DNA of 14,249 nucleotides from Limnohabitans sp. (GCA_015657605.1 JACDQO010000407.1:1-14249), one strand, 5' to 3'; counted from the stretch's first letter, positions 5,603 through 14,026 are shown. Notes: generated from the letters alone by a model not told the origin. Translations and numbers: made by a program.

Positions 5603-6913
5603 ATGCACACCCTTGAACAACTGCGCAGCGGCGCCTTGGCCGGTACGCGCCGCCTTGATTTGGCTTGCGGCTTGACCGAGTTGCCGCACGAGGTCTTTGA
5701 CTTGGCCGACACGCTGGAGGTACTGAACCTCAGCGGCAACCGGCTGATCAACCTGCCCCACCAATTGACACGCCTGCACCAACTGAAGGTCTTGTTCGCC
5801 TCTGACAATGACTTTGAGCTGCTGCCCGAAGTGTTGGGCGATTGCCCACATTTGCAGGTGGTGGGCTTCAAGGCCAACCGCATCGCACAGGTGCCGCCTG
5901 ACGCGCTGCCCCCAGCTTTGCGCTGGCTGATCTTGACCGACAACGCACTCCAGACTTTGCCCAACACCTTGGGCCAACGCCCTGCCCTGCAAAAGCTGAT
6001 GTTGGCAGGCAACCAACTCACCGTACTGCCCGATAGCCTGCAGGCTGCACAAAAACTGGAATTGCTGCGCGCATCGGCCAACCGCCTGGAGCGCGTGTCC
6101 GGTTGGCTGACCGATTTGCCCCGCCTGGCTTGGTTGGCGCTGGCGGGCAATGCCCTAGGCTGGTCTTTTGCAGAAGACGCACCGTTGGCCGAAGTGCCGT
6201 GGACTTCACTCACACTGGGCCCACTGCTGGGCGAGGGCGCTTCGGGCCACATCCACCGCGTGCAGGTGGCGGGCTGGCCGCAACCGCTGGCGCTCAAGCT
6301 GTTCAAAGGCGCGGTGACCAGCGATGGTCAGCCCCAAGACGAACTGGCCGCCTGCCTGGCCGCAGGCCAACACCCCACCCTGACCACGCCTGTGGCCAGG
6401 CTCATGGGCCACCCCAGACAAGCCCAAGGTTTGCTGATGCCGCTGATCCCAGCCGGGCACGTCAATTTGGCGGGGCCACCCAGCCTGCACACTTGCACCC
6501 GCGATGTCTACCCGCCGGGCTTTCAGCTATCGCCCGACCTGGCGCTGGGCATCGCAGCCGATGTGGCGAGCGCCTTGGCGCACCTGCACCAGCGCGGCGT
6601 GATGCACGGCGACTTGTATGCGCACAACATCTTGATCGACCCAGTGCATGGCCAAGCACAACTTGGCGACTTTGGGGCGGCCACGCGGTTACCTGGTCAT
6701 CAACCCGAGCTGAGCCAAAACTTGAAAGCACTGGAAGTGCGGGCCTTGGGTTGTTTGCTGGAGGAATTGGCTGCAGCCGCTGATGCGCACACCGAACACC
6801 CAGCGGCACAAGCCCTTCAAACCTGGGCACAAGCTTGTTTGTCTGCAGTCCCGCATCAAAGGCCTGCGGTGCCCGAGGTCGCGCAGGCACTCCAAGTCGC
6901 ACGGCGATGTTGA
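5603..6913 (+). CDS. Leucine-rich-repeat protein with C-terminal Ser/Thr/Tyr-type protein kinase domain
   Basis: 436 residues from ATG 5603. Seen: about eight LRRs of the LxxLxLxxNxLxxLP type (for example LEVLNLSGNRLINLP, LRWLILTDNALQTLP, LQKLMLAGNQLTVLP) over residues 15-185. A kinase domain follows: Gly loop GEGASGH at 210-216, Lys in LALKLFKG at 232, a Glu in QDELA at 247 as possible helix-C partner, catalytic loop HGDLYAHNIL from 335, and DFG at 356-358. The HRD Arg is replaced by Gly (non-RD type). No membrane helix or signal peptide, so it is cytoplasmic. The in-frame ATG at 5531 gives 24 more residues, but MHTLEQLRSGALAGTRRLDL is the start I recall for homologues. Role unknown; presumably phosphorylates a protein partner bound by the LRRs. 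The hydroxypyruvate-isomerase-like gene follows after 54 bases. Confidence 0.85.
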   Translation: MHTLEQLRSGALAGTRRLDLACGLTELPHEVFDLADTLEVLNLSGNRLINLPHQLTRLHQLKVLFASDNDFELLPEVLGDCPHLQVVGFKANRIAQVPPDALPPALRWLILTDNALQTLPNTLGQRPALQKLMLAGNQLTVLPDSLQAAQKLELLRASANRLERVSGWLTDLPRLAWLALAGNALGWSFAEDAPLAEVPWTSLTLGPLLGEGASGHIHRVQVAGWPQPLALKLFKGAVTSDGQPQDELAACLAAGQHPTLTTPVARLMGHPRQAQGLLMPLIPAGHVNLAGPPSLHTCTRDVYPPGFQLSPDLALGIAADVASALAHLHQRGVMHGDLYAHNILIDPVHGQAQLGDFGAATRLPGHQPELSQNLKALEVRALGCLLEELAAAADAHTEHPAAQALQTWAQACLSAVPHQRPAVPEVAQALQVARRC

Positions 6914-6967
6914 CTGAGAAATACTGTTATCTTTGCCAACTGAATTCCCATTTTTTCAATACCCAAC

Positions 6968-7801
6968 ATGCCTCAATTTGCTGCCAACTTGTCCATGATG
7001 TACCCCGACCTGCCGTTTTTGGACCGCTTTGAAGCAGCAGCCAAAGACGGCTTCAAGGCTGTGGAGTATTTGTTTCCTTATGCGTTCCCCGCGCAAGAGT
7101 TGGCTGCCCGCCTGAAGGCCAACGGCTTGCAGCAAGTGCTGTTCAACACACCTTCGGGCGGCACCGACAGCGGCAGTTTCACGCAAGCTTGGGAAGGCGG
7201 CAGCCGGGGCACCGCGAGCGTGCCCGGACGTGAAGCCGAGTTCCGCACGGGTTTTGCACAAGCGCTGGTCTATGCCGAGGCGCTGAATTGCCCACGCCTC
7301 CACGCCATGGTGGGTTTGCGCGCCGCAGGTGCCAACCCCGAAGAGGCTGACGCCACCCTGGTGAAAAACCTGCAGTGGGCTGCTGCTGAAGCGGCCAAAG
7401 CGGGGCGCGATGTGCTGATCGAGCCGATCAACACCCGCAGCGTGCCGGGTTTTCACCTGAACCGCCAAGACCATGCACACCGCATCGTGCAAGCCGTGGG
7501 CGCCGCCAATGTGAAAGTGCAGATGGACTTGTTCCACTGCCAGATCGTCGAAGGCGATTTGAGTGCCAAGATTGCACAGTACCTGCCCACAGGGCGGGTG
7601 GGGCATTTCCAGATCGCCGAGGTGCCACACCGCCACGAGCCGGGCACAGGAGAGGTGAACTGGACGCACATCTTCCAGACGATCGACAAAGTCAGCGCCG
7701 AATGCGGCTGGAATGGCTGGATCGGCTGTGAGTACAACCCAGCCGATGCTTCGGCAGGGGGCACATCGCGGGGATTGGCTTGGGCGCGTCCCTATTTGTG
7801 A
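6968..7801 (+). CDS. hyi: Hydroxypyruvate isomerase family protein (Hyi/OtnI type)
   Basis: 277 residues, slightly longer than the usual 258-260. It is a TIM-barrel sugar isomerase of the AP-endonuclease-2 superfamily. Hyi interconverts hydroxypyruvate and tartronate semialdehyde in glyoxylate metabolism; the related OtnI acts on 2-oxo-tetronate. Seen: the N-terminal signature PQFAANLSMMYPDLPFLDRF, LIEPINTRSVPGF with Glu152, VQMDLFHCQI with Asp187, HFQIAEVPHRHEPGTGE with Gln215, and GCEYNP with Glu255. These are the four metal ligands of the family in their proper order. Start ATG 6968 is supported by homology; no clear Shine-Dalgarno is present. Neighbours are the kinase upstream and the TSUP permease 26 bases downstream. 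No glyoxylate carboligase or tartronate semialdehyde reductase is in the window, so the exact substrate is open. Confidence 0.85.
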   Translation: MPQFAANLSMMYPDLPFLDRFEAAAKDGFKAVEYLFPYAFPAQELAARLKANGLQQVLFNTPSGGTDSGSFTQAWEGGSRGTASVPGREAEFRTGFAQALVYAEALNCPRLHAMVGLRAAGANPEEADATLVKNLQWAAAEAAKAGRDVLIEPINTRSVPGFHLNRQDHAHRIVQAVGAANVKVQMDLFHCQIVEGDLSAKIAQYLPTGRVGHFQIAEVPHRHEPGTGEVNWTHIFQTIDKVSAECGWNGWIGCEYNPADASAGGTSRGLAWARPYL

Positions 7802-7827
7802 TTCAAAGACGTGTGCCCTGAGTTGTG

Positions 7828-8568
7828 ATGGATGATTGGCATTACCTGATTTGGGCGGGCGTGGCCGCGACCATGGTGGGCTTGTCCAAAGGCGGCTTAC
7901 CCACCGTGGGCATGCTTTCAGTGCCTATTCTTTCGCTGTTCATGTCCCCGGTCAAAGCGGTCGTCATGCTGCTGCCGATCTACATCATCTCTGACATGGT
8001 GGGCCTATGGTTGTACCGTCAAAACTTCAGCGCCATCAACCTGAAAATTCTCGTTCCGGCTGGGGTGGGCGGGGTGTTGGTGGGCTGGCTCACCGCAGCG
8101 CTGGTGTCTGACACCGCTGTGAAAATGATGATTGGCCTGATGGGCGTGGGCTTTGTGTTCAACGCATGGCGCCAGCGCAACACCGCGCAAGCACCGAGCC
8201 CAGCCCGTTGGGCAAAGGTCTGTTTGGGGTGGTTTGTCGGGATTTACCAGCTTCATCTCCCATGCGGGCGGCCCCCCGTTTCAGGTTTACCTGTTGCCCC
8301 AAAAACTTTCTAAGCGGGTGTTTGCTGGCACCTCCACTTTGTTTTTTGCATTCATCAACCTGGCCAAACTGGGGCCCTACCACCAGCTGCAGCCCTATGG
8401 CCCCGCTGAAATGTCAGGTGCACTGGTGCTGATTCCGTTTGCCTTGGTGGGCACCGTGGTGGGGCTTACCTGACTCGAAAAATTACCGACGACTGGTTCT
8501 TCAAATGGGTGCAAGTGGGCTTGCTGCTGATCTCACTGAAGTTGATCCTGGACGTCATCAGGGCTTGA
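7828..8568 (+). CDS. TauE/SafE (TSUP) family anion permease, three frameshifts in this sequence
   Basis: Restored length is about 247 residues, the normal TSUP size. Members export sulfite, sulfoacetate or other organosulfur anions across the inner membrane, but many are uncharacterised. Seen: HYLIWAGVAATMVGLSKGGL in the first repeat and SGFTSFISHAGGPPFQVYLL in the second, the two signature half-repeats, with hydrophobic helices between (VKAVVMLLPIYIISDMVGLW, ALVLIPFALVGTVVG, VQVGLLLISLKLIL). Single missing bases fit near 8214 (A run), 8225 (T/G run) and 8464 (G run). With all three restored the protein stops at 8566-8568, just 6 bases from the convergent XdhC gene. Start: ATG 7828, with GTG 7825 directly before it as an alternative. 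It follows the hyi-like gene by 26 bases and is probably cotranscribed. Confidence 0.83.
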
Positions 8569-8574
8569 GCGCCA

Positions 8575-9576
8575 TCAAACCAAGCCGCACACCGTCTTTG
8601 AGCCTTGCCAATTGCTGAGCGCCTGACTCAAATCGGTGCCCCGGCGCATGGCGGTCATCTCGGCCACGATGCTCATGGCAATCTCTGGCGGCGTGAGTGC
8701 ACCAATATTCAGGCCCACGGGGCCATGCAATTGCTGCACTTCGTCTTCGCTCACGTCAAAGTCGAGCAGGCGTTTGCGGCGCTGCGCGTTGTTGTGCAGC
8801 GAGCCCAATGCGCCCACATAAAACGCGGGCGTGCGCAGCGCCTCCATGAGGGCCAGATCGTCGAGCTTGGGGTCATGCGTCACGGCCACCACCGCGCTGT
8901 TGTGGTCCAAGCGCATGGCCAAGACCAAATCGTCGGGCATTTGGGTGGACAGGGTCACACCGCTCATGGCTTCCCAGCCTTCGTGGTATTCCACACGCGG
9001 CTCGCACACCGTGACTTGGTAGTCGAGCATGACGGCCATCGCGGCCAGATAGCGCGACAGTTGCCCGCCACCAATGATGAGCAAGCGCAGGCGCGGGCCG
9101 TGCACCGTGGTCAGGCTCTGGCCGTCAAATTGCAGCTTGTCGCCCCCGGTGGCTGCGGCCATGCGCACCAGGCCTGTGGCCATGTCCAAGCGGCGCTCCA
9201 CACGCTGGTGTTGTTCGATGTGTACCAGCAATTCAAGCAGTTGCGACTGGGGCGACAAAGGCTCCAGCACCACCTGCACCGAGCCACCGCAGGGCAGGCC
9301 AAAGCGGCGCACCTCTTCAGCGGTTTGGCCATAGGTGGTGGTGTCGGGCATGCGCAGCGCCAGCTCGCCAGCAGCCACGCGGCGGATCAGATCGTCTTCG
9401 ATGCAGCCGCCCGAGACGGAACCGGCCACCTGGCCGTCGTCCCGGATGATCATGAGCGAGCCGGGTGGGCGCGGGGCCGAACCCCAAGTGCGCACCACCG
9501 TGCCCATCACCACGCGGTGGCCACGGCTTTGCCAATCGAGGGCGGTGCGGATCACGTCGATGTCGATGCTGTTCAT
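8575..9576 (-). CDS. XdhC/CoxI-family molybdenum-enzyme maturation protein
   Basis: 333 residues, normal length. XdhC proteins bind molybdenum cofactor, help its sulfuration and insert it into xanthine dehydrogenase or related molybdenum hydroxylases in the cytoplasm. Seen: the N-terminal domain with GTVVRTWGSAPRPPGSLMII (residues 25-44) and VAGSVSGGCIEDDLI (about 50-64), a second conserved Cys in LPCGG (Cys96), and a C-terminal Rossmann domain beginning LLIIGGGQLSRYLAAMAV with the basic-loop sequence VCEPR. It lies 14 bases after the MocA-like gene on the same strand, so they form one transcript. That pairing is typical for molybdenum hydroxylase maturation. No xdhA/xdhB or coxL structural gene is in the window. 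The aldehyde- or CO-dehydrogenase-type client cannot be named. Confidence 0.88.
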   Translation of the reverse strand: MNSIDIDVIRTALDWQSRGHRVVMGTVVRTWGSAPRPPGSLMIIRDDGQVAGSVSGGCIEDDLIRRVAAGELALRMPDTTTYGQTAEEVRRFGLPCGGSVQVVLEPLSPQSQLLELLVHIEQHQRVERRLDMATGLVRMAAATGGDKLQFDGQSLTTVHGPRLRLLIIGGGQLSRYLAAMAVMLDYQVTVCEPRVEYHEGWEAMSGVTLSTQMPDDLVLAMRLDHNSAVVAVTHDPKLDDLALMEALRTPAFYVGALGSLHNNAQRRKRLLDFDVSEDEVQQLHGPVGLNIGALTPPEIAMSIVAEMTAMRRGTDLSQALSNWQGSKTVCGLV

Positions 9577-9590
9577 GCTGGGGTGAAGTT

Positions 9591-10265
9591 TTATCGGCTC
9601 AAGTCGCTGGGCCAGAGCAGGCTATGCCCTGTCAAGGTCTTCAGGGTCTGAAGGTCTTGCTCATTGTCCACATCCAAACGGTAACGCGCATCGGGGGTTT
9701 TCCAGCGGTAGGTCTTTTCAGGGTGGCGTTGCTGCCATTGACGCGCGCCCATCTGAACGCCCCCCGCCAAGATCTGCGACACCACTGCAGACGAAAAGAC
9801 CACCGGATTGCCGGGCAAATCCTGCACTGTCGGCTGAACCATGTGCGTGCCTTCAGGCCGGGCGGCATAAGCATTCATCAGCGATTGGATCGCCGTCACA
9901 TCGATCATGGGCTGGTCGGCCAGCAACACCATCACGGCGTCTAGACCAGGGGGCAATGCCTGAAGGCCTGAGCGCAAAGAGCCGATGTGGCCCGCATCTG
10001 GATCTGGATTCACCACCCACCGTGCGCCCCAATGCTTGAGCGCCGCTTCTTGTTGAATGCGTTCCGCATGGTGGCCCAAAACCACCAGCACGGAGGCAAG
10101 GCCCGCTTGAAACACGGCCTCCAGTTGGCGATCGATCAAGCTCCTGCCGTTCAGTTGCAACAAGCATTTGGGGCGATGCCCCATGCGGCGGCCGGCGCCC
10201 GCAGCCAACACCACGGCACCCATGCGTGGCAAGGCAGCGTCTTGGCTGGTGGAGGTGGGCAGCAT
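9591..10265 (-). CDS. MocA-like molybdenum cofactor nucleotidyltransferase
   Basis: 224 residues from ATG 10265. It belongs to the MobA/MocA NTP-transferase fold. MocA moves CMP from CTP to molybdopterin-Mo to give the dinucleotide cofactor of xanthine-dehydrogenase-type enzymes. Seen: the nucleotide loop VVLAAGAGRRMGHRPKCLLQ near the N-terminus, and VMVLLADQPMIDV with the Mg-binding Asp in ADQP. The LAAGxGxRMG form favours the CTP-type (MocA) over the GTP-type (MobA, LAGGxSxRMG). Start is uncertain: ATG 10223 (MGAVVLAAG), 10265 (MLPTSTSQ) and 10307 are all in frame with no good ribosome binding site; the core fold begins at 10223. It precedes the XdhC gene in the same unit and is divergent from the M20 peptidase, with a shared 185-base upstream region. 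Confidence 0.83.
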   Translation of the reverse strand: MLPTSTSQDAALPRMGAVVLAAGAGRRMGHRPKCLLQLNGRSLIDRQLEAVFQAGLASVLVVLGHHAERIQQEAALKHWGARWVVNPDPDAGHIGSLRSGLQALPPGLDAVMVLLADQPMIDVTAIQSLMNAYAARPEGTHMVQPTVQDLPGNPVVFSSAVVSQILAGGVQMGARQWQQRHPEKTYRWKTPDARYRLDVDNEQDLQTLKTLTGHSLLWPSDLSR

Positions 10266-10389
10266 TGTCGCGTTCAAGGGTGTCTTTGACGATGAGGGTA
10301 AGGGCATGCGCACTGAGGCTACGAGTCGACCATTTTGCGCCAAACCATGGCCTGAATGATCCTGATGTCCCCACTGCGAAACCTCTCTG

Positions 10390-10418
10390 TGGCCAGGCCA
10401 GTTCAATCGCGCTACAGT
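10390..10418 (+). promoter_or_regulatory. Possible sigma70 promoter of the M20 peptidase gene
   Basis: TGGCCA (10390-10395), 17 bases, TACAGT (10413-10418), followed by a T-rich stretch. This matches the consensus at 4 of 6 and 4 of 6 positions and sits 32 bases before ATG 10451, in the divergent gap. By-eye match only. Confidence 0.3.
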
Positions 10419-10439
10419 GTTTTTCTTTTGTGCCGCCCC

Positions 10440-10445
10440 GAGGAG
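10440..10445 (+). promoter_or_regulatory. Ribosome binding site of the M20 peptidase gene (GAGGAG)
   Basis: GAGGAG lies 5 bases before ATG 10451. It decides the start against the much longer in-frame extension that begins at 10226 and overlaps the divergent MocA-like gene. Confidence 0.7.
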
Positions 10446-10450
10446 CCCCC

Positions 10451-11932
10451 ATGAACGTCCCCCTGCACCGCGAAATGCCCGATGGCCTGCTCGACAGCGC
10501 CCGCGCCCTTCAGGATGTCACCCAAGCTTGGGACAGCACCATCCTGCCCGAGCTGAAAAAATACATCGAAATCCCCGCCAAGTCGCCCTCGTTTGATGCC
10601 AACTGGGCTGCACACGGCCACATCGAGACCGTGCTGCGCAATGCCGCGCAATGGGTCGAGGCGCAGAAGGTGGAAGGCCTGACGCTCGAAATCATCCGCC
10701 TGCCGGGCCGCACGCCCGTCATGTTTTTTGAAGTGGCCGCCACCCGCGCCGCCAGCGAGGGCTCGGGCCAAACGGTGCTGATGTACGGCCACTTGGACAA
10801 GCAGCCCGAATTCAACGGCTGGCGCAACGATCTTGGCCCATGGACCCCGGTATACGAAGAGGGCAAGCTCTACGGCCGGGGCAGCGCGGACGACGGTTAT
10901 GCGGTTTATGCCAGCATCGCGGCCGTGCAGGCCCTTAAAAGTCAAAACACGCCGCACCCGCGCATTGTCGGCCTGATCGAGACCTGCGAAGAGTCGGGCT
11001 CGTATGACTTGCTGCCTTATGTGGACGCGCTGCGCACCCGCATGGGCGATGTGGGTTTGGTGATTTGCCTGGACAGTGGCGCGGGCAACTACGACCAGCT
11101 GTGGCTCACCACCAGCCTGCGGGGCATGGCCAGTGGCACGCTCAAGGTGCAGGTGCTGACCGAGGGCATCCACTCGGGCGACGCCTCAGGCTTGGTGCCG
11201 TCGAGTTTTCGCATCATGCGCCAGGTGCTCGACCGCCTCGAAGACAGCGCCACAGGCCGTTTGCTGCCCGCCAGCTTCCATTGCGAAGTGCCTGCTGAGC
11301 GCCTGGCGCAAGCGCAGGCCACCGCCGCCATCCTGGGTGACGAGGTGTACAAGCGTTTTCCGTGGGCGCACTACGACTGCGGTGGCTCGACCAGCTTTGC
11401 CCTGCCCACCACCACCGACCCCACGCAAGCCCTGCTCAACCGCACCTGGACACCGACCCTGAGCGTGACCGGGGCCGAAGGTTTTCCGGCGCTGAAAGAT
11501 GCGGGCAATGTGCTGCGGCCTTACACCGCCTTCAAACTCAGCTTGCGCCTGCCGCCGCTGGTGGATGCGGCGCAAGCCGTGGCCGAGATGAAAGCCTTGC
11601 TCGAAGACAACGCGCCCTACCAGGCCAAGGTCACCTTTGAAAGCGGCGGCGGTGCCACCGGATGGAACGCGCCTGACACCTCACCCTGGTTCGAGCAAGC
11701 CCTCAACGCCTCCAGCCAGGCGCACTTTGGCGCAGGCGTGGGTTACATCGGCCAGGGCGGCACGATCCCGCTCATGAACATGCTGAGCGCCGGTTTCCCC
11801 AAAGCGCAAATGATGGTCTGCGGCGTGCTCGGCCCCAAGAGCAACGCGCACGGGCCCAACGAATTTTTGCATGTGCCTTATGCCAAAAAGCTCACGGCGG
11901 CGGTGGCTGAAGTCATGGCGAGGATGCCTTGA
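10451..11932 (+). CDS. M20-family metallopeptidase (dipeptidase/carboxypeptidase type)
   Basis: 493 residues. M20 enzymes are di-zinc hydrolases that cut the C-terminal or dipeptide bond of small peptides, or related amide substrates. Seen: VLMYGHLDKQPEFNGW (His and Asp of the first zinc motif), LYGRGSADDGYAVYASIAAV (bridging Asp), GLIETCEESGSYDL (catalytic Glu pair), CLDSGAGNYDQL, the dimerisation region containing EGIHSGDASGLVPSSFRIMR, and GPKSNAHGPNEFLHVPYAKK with the last zinc His. It resembles the CNDP/DUG1-like branch, where HSG and SNAHGPNE are typical. No signal peptide, so cytoplasmic. Start ATG 10451 is set by the GAGGAG site. Its stop overlaps the next gene's ATG (TGATG), so it is coupled to the alpha/beta hydrolase. 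Confidence 0.9.
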   Translation: MNVPLHREMPDGLLDSARALQDVTQAWDSTILPELKKYIEIPAKSPSFDANWAAHGHIETVLRNAAQWVEAQKVEGLTLEIIRLPGRTPVMFFEVAATRAASEGSGQTVLMYGHLDKQPEFNGWRNDLGPWTPVYEEGKLYGRGSADDGYAVYASIAAVQALKSQNTPHPRIVGLIETCEESGSYDLLPYVDALRTRMGDVGLVICLDSGAGNYDQLWLTTSLRGMASGTLKVQVLTEGIHSGDASGLVPSSFRIMRQVLDRLEDSATGRLLPASFHCEVPAERLAQAQATAAILGDEVYKRFPWAHYDCGGSTSFALPTTTDPTQALLNRTWTPTLSVTGAEGFPALKDAGNVLRPYTAFKLSLRLPPLVDAAQAVAEMKALLEDNAPYQAKVTFESGGGATGWNAPDTSPWFEQALNASSQAHFGAGVGYIGQGGTIPLMNMLSAGFPKAQMMVCGVLGPKSNAHGPNEFLHVPYAKKLTAAVAEVMARMP

Positions 11933-12810
11933 TGAATGTGACATCGCGCCCCGCCATCGCGCGCCCAAAAGCTTCCGCTTTGCCGGGCGAAGCGGGCCAA
12001 CTGGCGGTGTTCGACTGGGCCTTGCCTGCCGGCCAACCGCTGGGTACGGTGCTCTTGGTGCACGGTCTGGGCGAGCATGCCGGACGCTACGGCGAGGTGG
12101 CGGCCCACTTGCACCAATGGGGTTTTGCGGTGCGGGCCTACGACCAGCAAGGCCACGGCCAATCCGAAGGCGCACGCGGTGACCTGTTGCGCCCCGGCAG
12201 TTTGCAGGCCGATTTGTGCCGGGTGATCGACGACACCCGCCAGCACCCGTCTTTGCAGGGCATACCCCTCATCTTGCTGGGCCACAGCATGGGCGGCTTG
12301 GTGGTGGCGCGCACGCTGGCAGAGGGTTTGCGTCCCGTCGATGCGGCAGTCTTGTCATCCCCTGCGCTGGGCGCGTTTCCCAACATTTTCCAAAAAATAC
12401 TGCTGGCCATTTTGCCGCGCGTAGCGCCTCACTGGCGCGTGGACAACGGCTTGAAGGCCGAGTTTGTGTCACGCGACCCGGATGTGGTGAAGGCCTATCA
12501 AGCCGACGCGATGGTGCATCGGCGCATCGCCACCGGGCTGGCTGCCTGGATTTTGGAGAATGGCGAGAAAACCTTGGTCGATGCTGCCAAGTGGGAAGTG
12601 CCCACCTTGCTCCTGTACGCAGGACAAGACAAGCTGGTCAACGCACAAGCCAGCGCTGACTTCGCCCGATCAGCCCCCAAGGCTGTGGTGCAGTCCGAAT
12701 GCTTTGAGGCCATGTACCACGAGATCTTCAACGACCTTTACCGCGCCCAAGTGTTCACCGCCCTCAAGCGCTGGTTGCTGGCGCGTTTTTCTGCGCCTCT
12801 CTCTGCTTGA
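11932..12810 (+). CDS. Alpha/beta hydrolase, monoacylglycerol-lipase (lysophospholipase) type
   Basis: 292 residues from ATG 11932, which overlaps the M20 stop; TTG 11929 is directly upstream. Serine hydrolase of the Hydrolase_4 group, which cleaves monoacylglycerols, lysophospholipids or similar esters. Seen: LLVHGLGEHAGRYGEVAAHL (oxyanion HG region), VRAYDQQGHGQSEGARGDLL (strand 4 signature), LLGHSMGGLVVARTLAEG with the nucleophile Ser, LLLYAGQDKLVN with the acid Asp, and MYHEIFNDLYR with the catalytic His. The full triad is present. No signal peptide or lipobox, so probably cytoplasmic. The 3' end overlaps the convergent MFS gene by 47 bases. The natural substrate is not indicated by the neighbours. 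Confidence 0.88.
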   Translation: MNVTSRPAIARPKASALPGEAGQLAVFDWALPAGQPLGTVLLVHGLGEHAGRYGEVAAHLHQWGFAVRAYDQQGHGQSEGARGDLLRPGSLQADLCRVIDDTRQHPSLQGIPLILLGHSMGGLVVARTLAEGLRPVDAAVLSSPALGAFPNIFQKILLAILPRVAPHWRVDNGLKAEFVSRDPDVVKAYQADAMVHRRIATGLAAWILENGEKTLVDAAKWEVPTLLLYAGQDKLVNAQASADFARSAPKAVVQSECFEAMYHEIFNDLYRAQVFTALKRWLLARFSAPLSA

Positions 12811-13954
12811 ACACCATCCACACCAACGCCACCCCGGTCAAGGTCACGGGCACGAGCGAACCGATGTTCAGCCAAGTCCAGCCCTGCGTGGTGACCAGCG
12901 CGCCTGATGCGAAAGAGGTGACGGCCATGGTGGCAAACACAAAGAAGTTGATGGCGGCCTGACCCCTGTCTTTTTCGGCGGGTGTCCAAGCCTGCATGGC
13001 CAGCGTCGTGCTGCCGGTGAAAAGGAAGTTCCAGCCCAAGCCCAGCAAGAACAGTGAAATCAAGAATTGGTGCAGCTCAACCCCAGTGAGTGCAATCGCG
13101 ATGCATGCGAAGTTGATGACCACGCCCACCGCCATGATCTGCAGCGTCCCGAATTTTTTGATCAGGTGGCCTGTGAAAAAACCGGGCGCAAACATCGCGA
13201 TCACATGCCACTCCAGCACCAGCGCCGCATCGTCAAAACTGAAGCCGCACACCTGCATGGCCAGCGGGGTGGCGGCCATCAGCAGGTTCATCACGCCGTA
13301 ACTCAGGGCCGCAGCGGCTGCCGCCACGATGAACACCGGCTGGCGCATGATCTCGCGCAAAGGGCGGCCCGCGCTGTCGCCCGGCTTTTTGGCAGGCACG
13401 GCAGGGAAGCGGATGAAGCTCATGCACACCATGGCCAAAATGGCGACGATGCCCAGCGCCATGTAAGCGCCCAAAAAAGGCACCTCGTAAAGCGTGCGGG
13501 TGCGCGAAGCCAAGTTGGGGCCGACGATGGCGCCGATCAAACCGCCAGCTAAGACCAGCGAGACCGCTTTTTCCTTGAAACCGTCTGCGGCCAACTCGGC
13601 CGCTGCAAACCGGTACAGCTGGCCATTGGCGCTGTAGTAACCCGCAATCACCGTGGCAGACACCAGCAACCAAAAGTTGTGGCTCCAAGCGGCATAAGCG
13701 GCCAGCAGCGCCGAAAACAAAGCCACCACCAGCCCCAGCTGGAACGACACCTTGCGACCCCAGCGCGACTGGCTCTTGGCCACCAGTCCGGTCGAGAGCG
13801 CACCGCCCACCACATAGCCCATGACCGGCAAGGTCGCCATCCAACCCAGCGGCGCCATGGACAAACCCACCAGCCCGTTGATGGCGATGAAGGTGACGTT
13901 GTTGGTGAAAAACAGGCCCTGGCAGAGCGTCAGAAGGATCAGGTTGGCGTTCAT
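12764..13954 (-). CDS. Major facilitator superfamily (MFS) transporter
   Basis: 396 residues, about 12 hydrophobic helices, inner membrane. Seen: the N-terminal helix LILLTLCQGLFFTNNVTFIA, GYVVGGALSTGLVAK followed by SRWGRKVSF (the family's loop 2-3 motif A), VSATVIAGYYSANGQLYRFA, a central cytoplasmic loop with PAKKPGDSAGRPLREIMRQP, and the second half from VFIVAAAAAALSYGVMNLLM to VPVTLTGVALVWMVFKQREA. Substrate not recognised; the closest feel is of sugar- or drug-efflux-like MFS proteins common in Burkholderiales. ATG 13954 begins directly at the first helix; the Shine-Dalgarno is poor. A weak promoter-like pair (TTGAGC, 16 bases, CATAAG on the - strand) lies within the 105-base gap to rsmE. 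The 3' end overlaps the lipase gene on the other strand. Confidence 0.87.
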   Translation of the reverse strand: MNANLILLTLCQGLFFTNNVTFIAINGLVGLSMAPLGWMATLPVMGYVVGGALSTGLVAKSQSRWGRKVSFQLGLVVALFSALLAAYAAWSHNFWLLVSATVIAGYYSANGQLYRFAAAELAADGFKEKAVSLVLAGGLIGAIVGPNLASRTRTLYEVPFLGAYMALGIVAILAMVCMSFIRFPAVPAKKPGDSAGRPLREIMRQPVFIVAAAAAALSYGVMNLLMAATPLAMQVCGFSFDDAALVLEWHVIAMFAPGFFTGHLIKKFGTLQIMAVGVVINFACIAIALTGVELHQFLISLFLLGLGWNFLFTGSTTLAMQAWTPAEKDRGQAAINFFVFATMAVTSFASGALVTTQGWTWLNIGSLVPVTLTGVALVWMVFKQREAQKNAPATSA

Positions 13955-14026
13955 GCGGCCCAGTTTATCGGCAGCTGCTTATGAAAAGCTGTCGCCAAGG
14001 CTCAAGCACGCACAGCATTGGCCCAT

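Noticed and set aside
6910..6967. Possible promoter in the T-rich gap before the hydroxypyruvate-isomerase-like gene (TTGACT, then TATCTT).
   Set aside because: The spacing between the two boxes is only 12 bases, too short for sigma70, and no other pairing was better.
8605..9651. 348-codon + strand frame opposite the XdhC gene.
   Set aside because: Shadow of a clearly recognised XdhC-family gene; the translation is His/Ala/Gln-rich without domains.
10226..10450. Upstream extension of the M20 peptidase frame, adding 75 codons.
   Set aside because: It overlaps the divergent MocA-like gene, and the GAGGAG site places the start at 10451.
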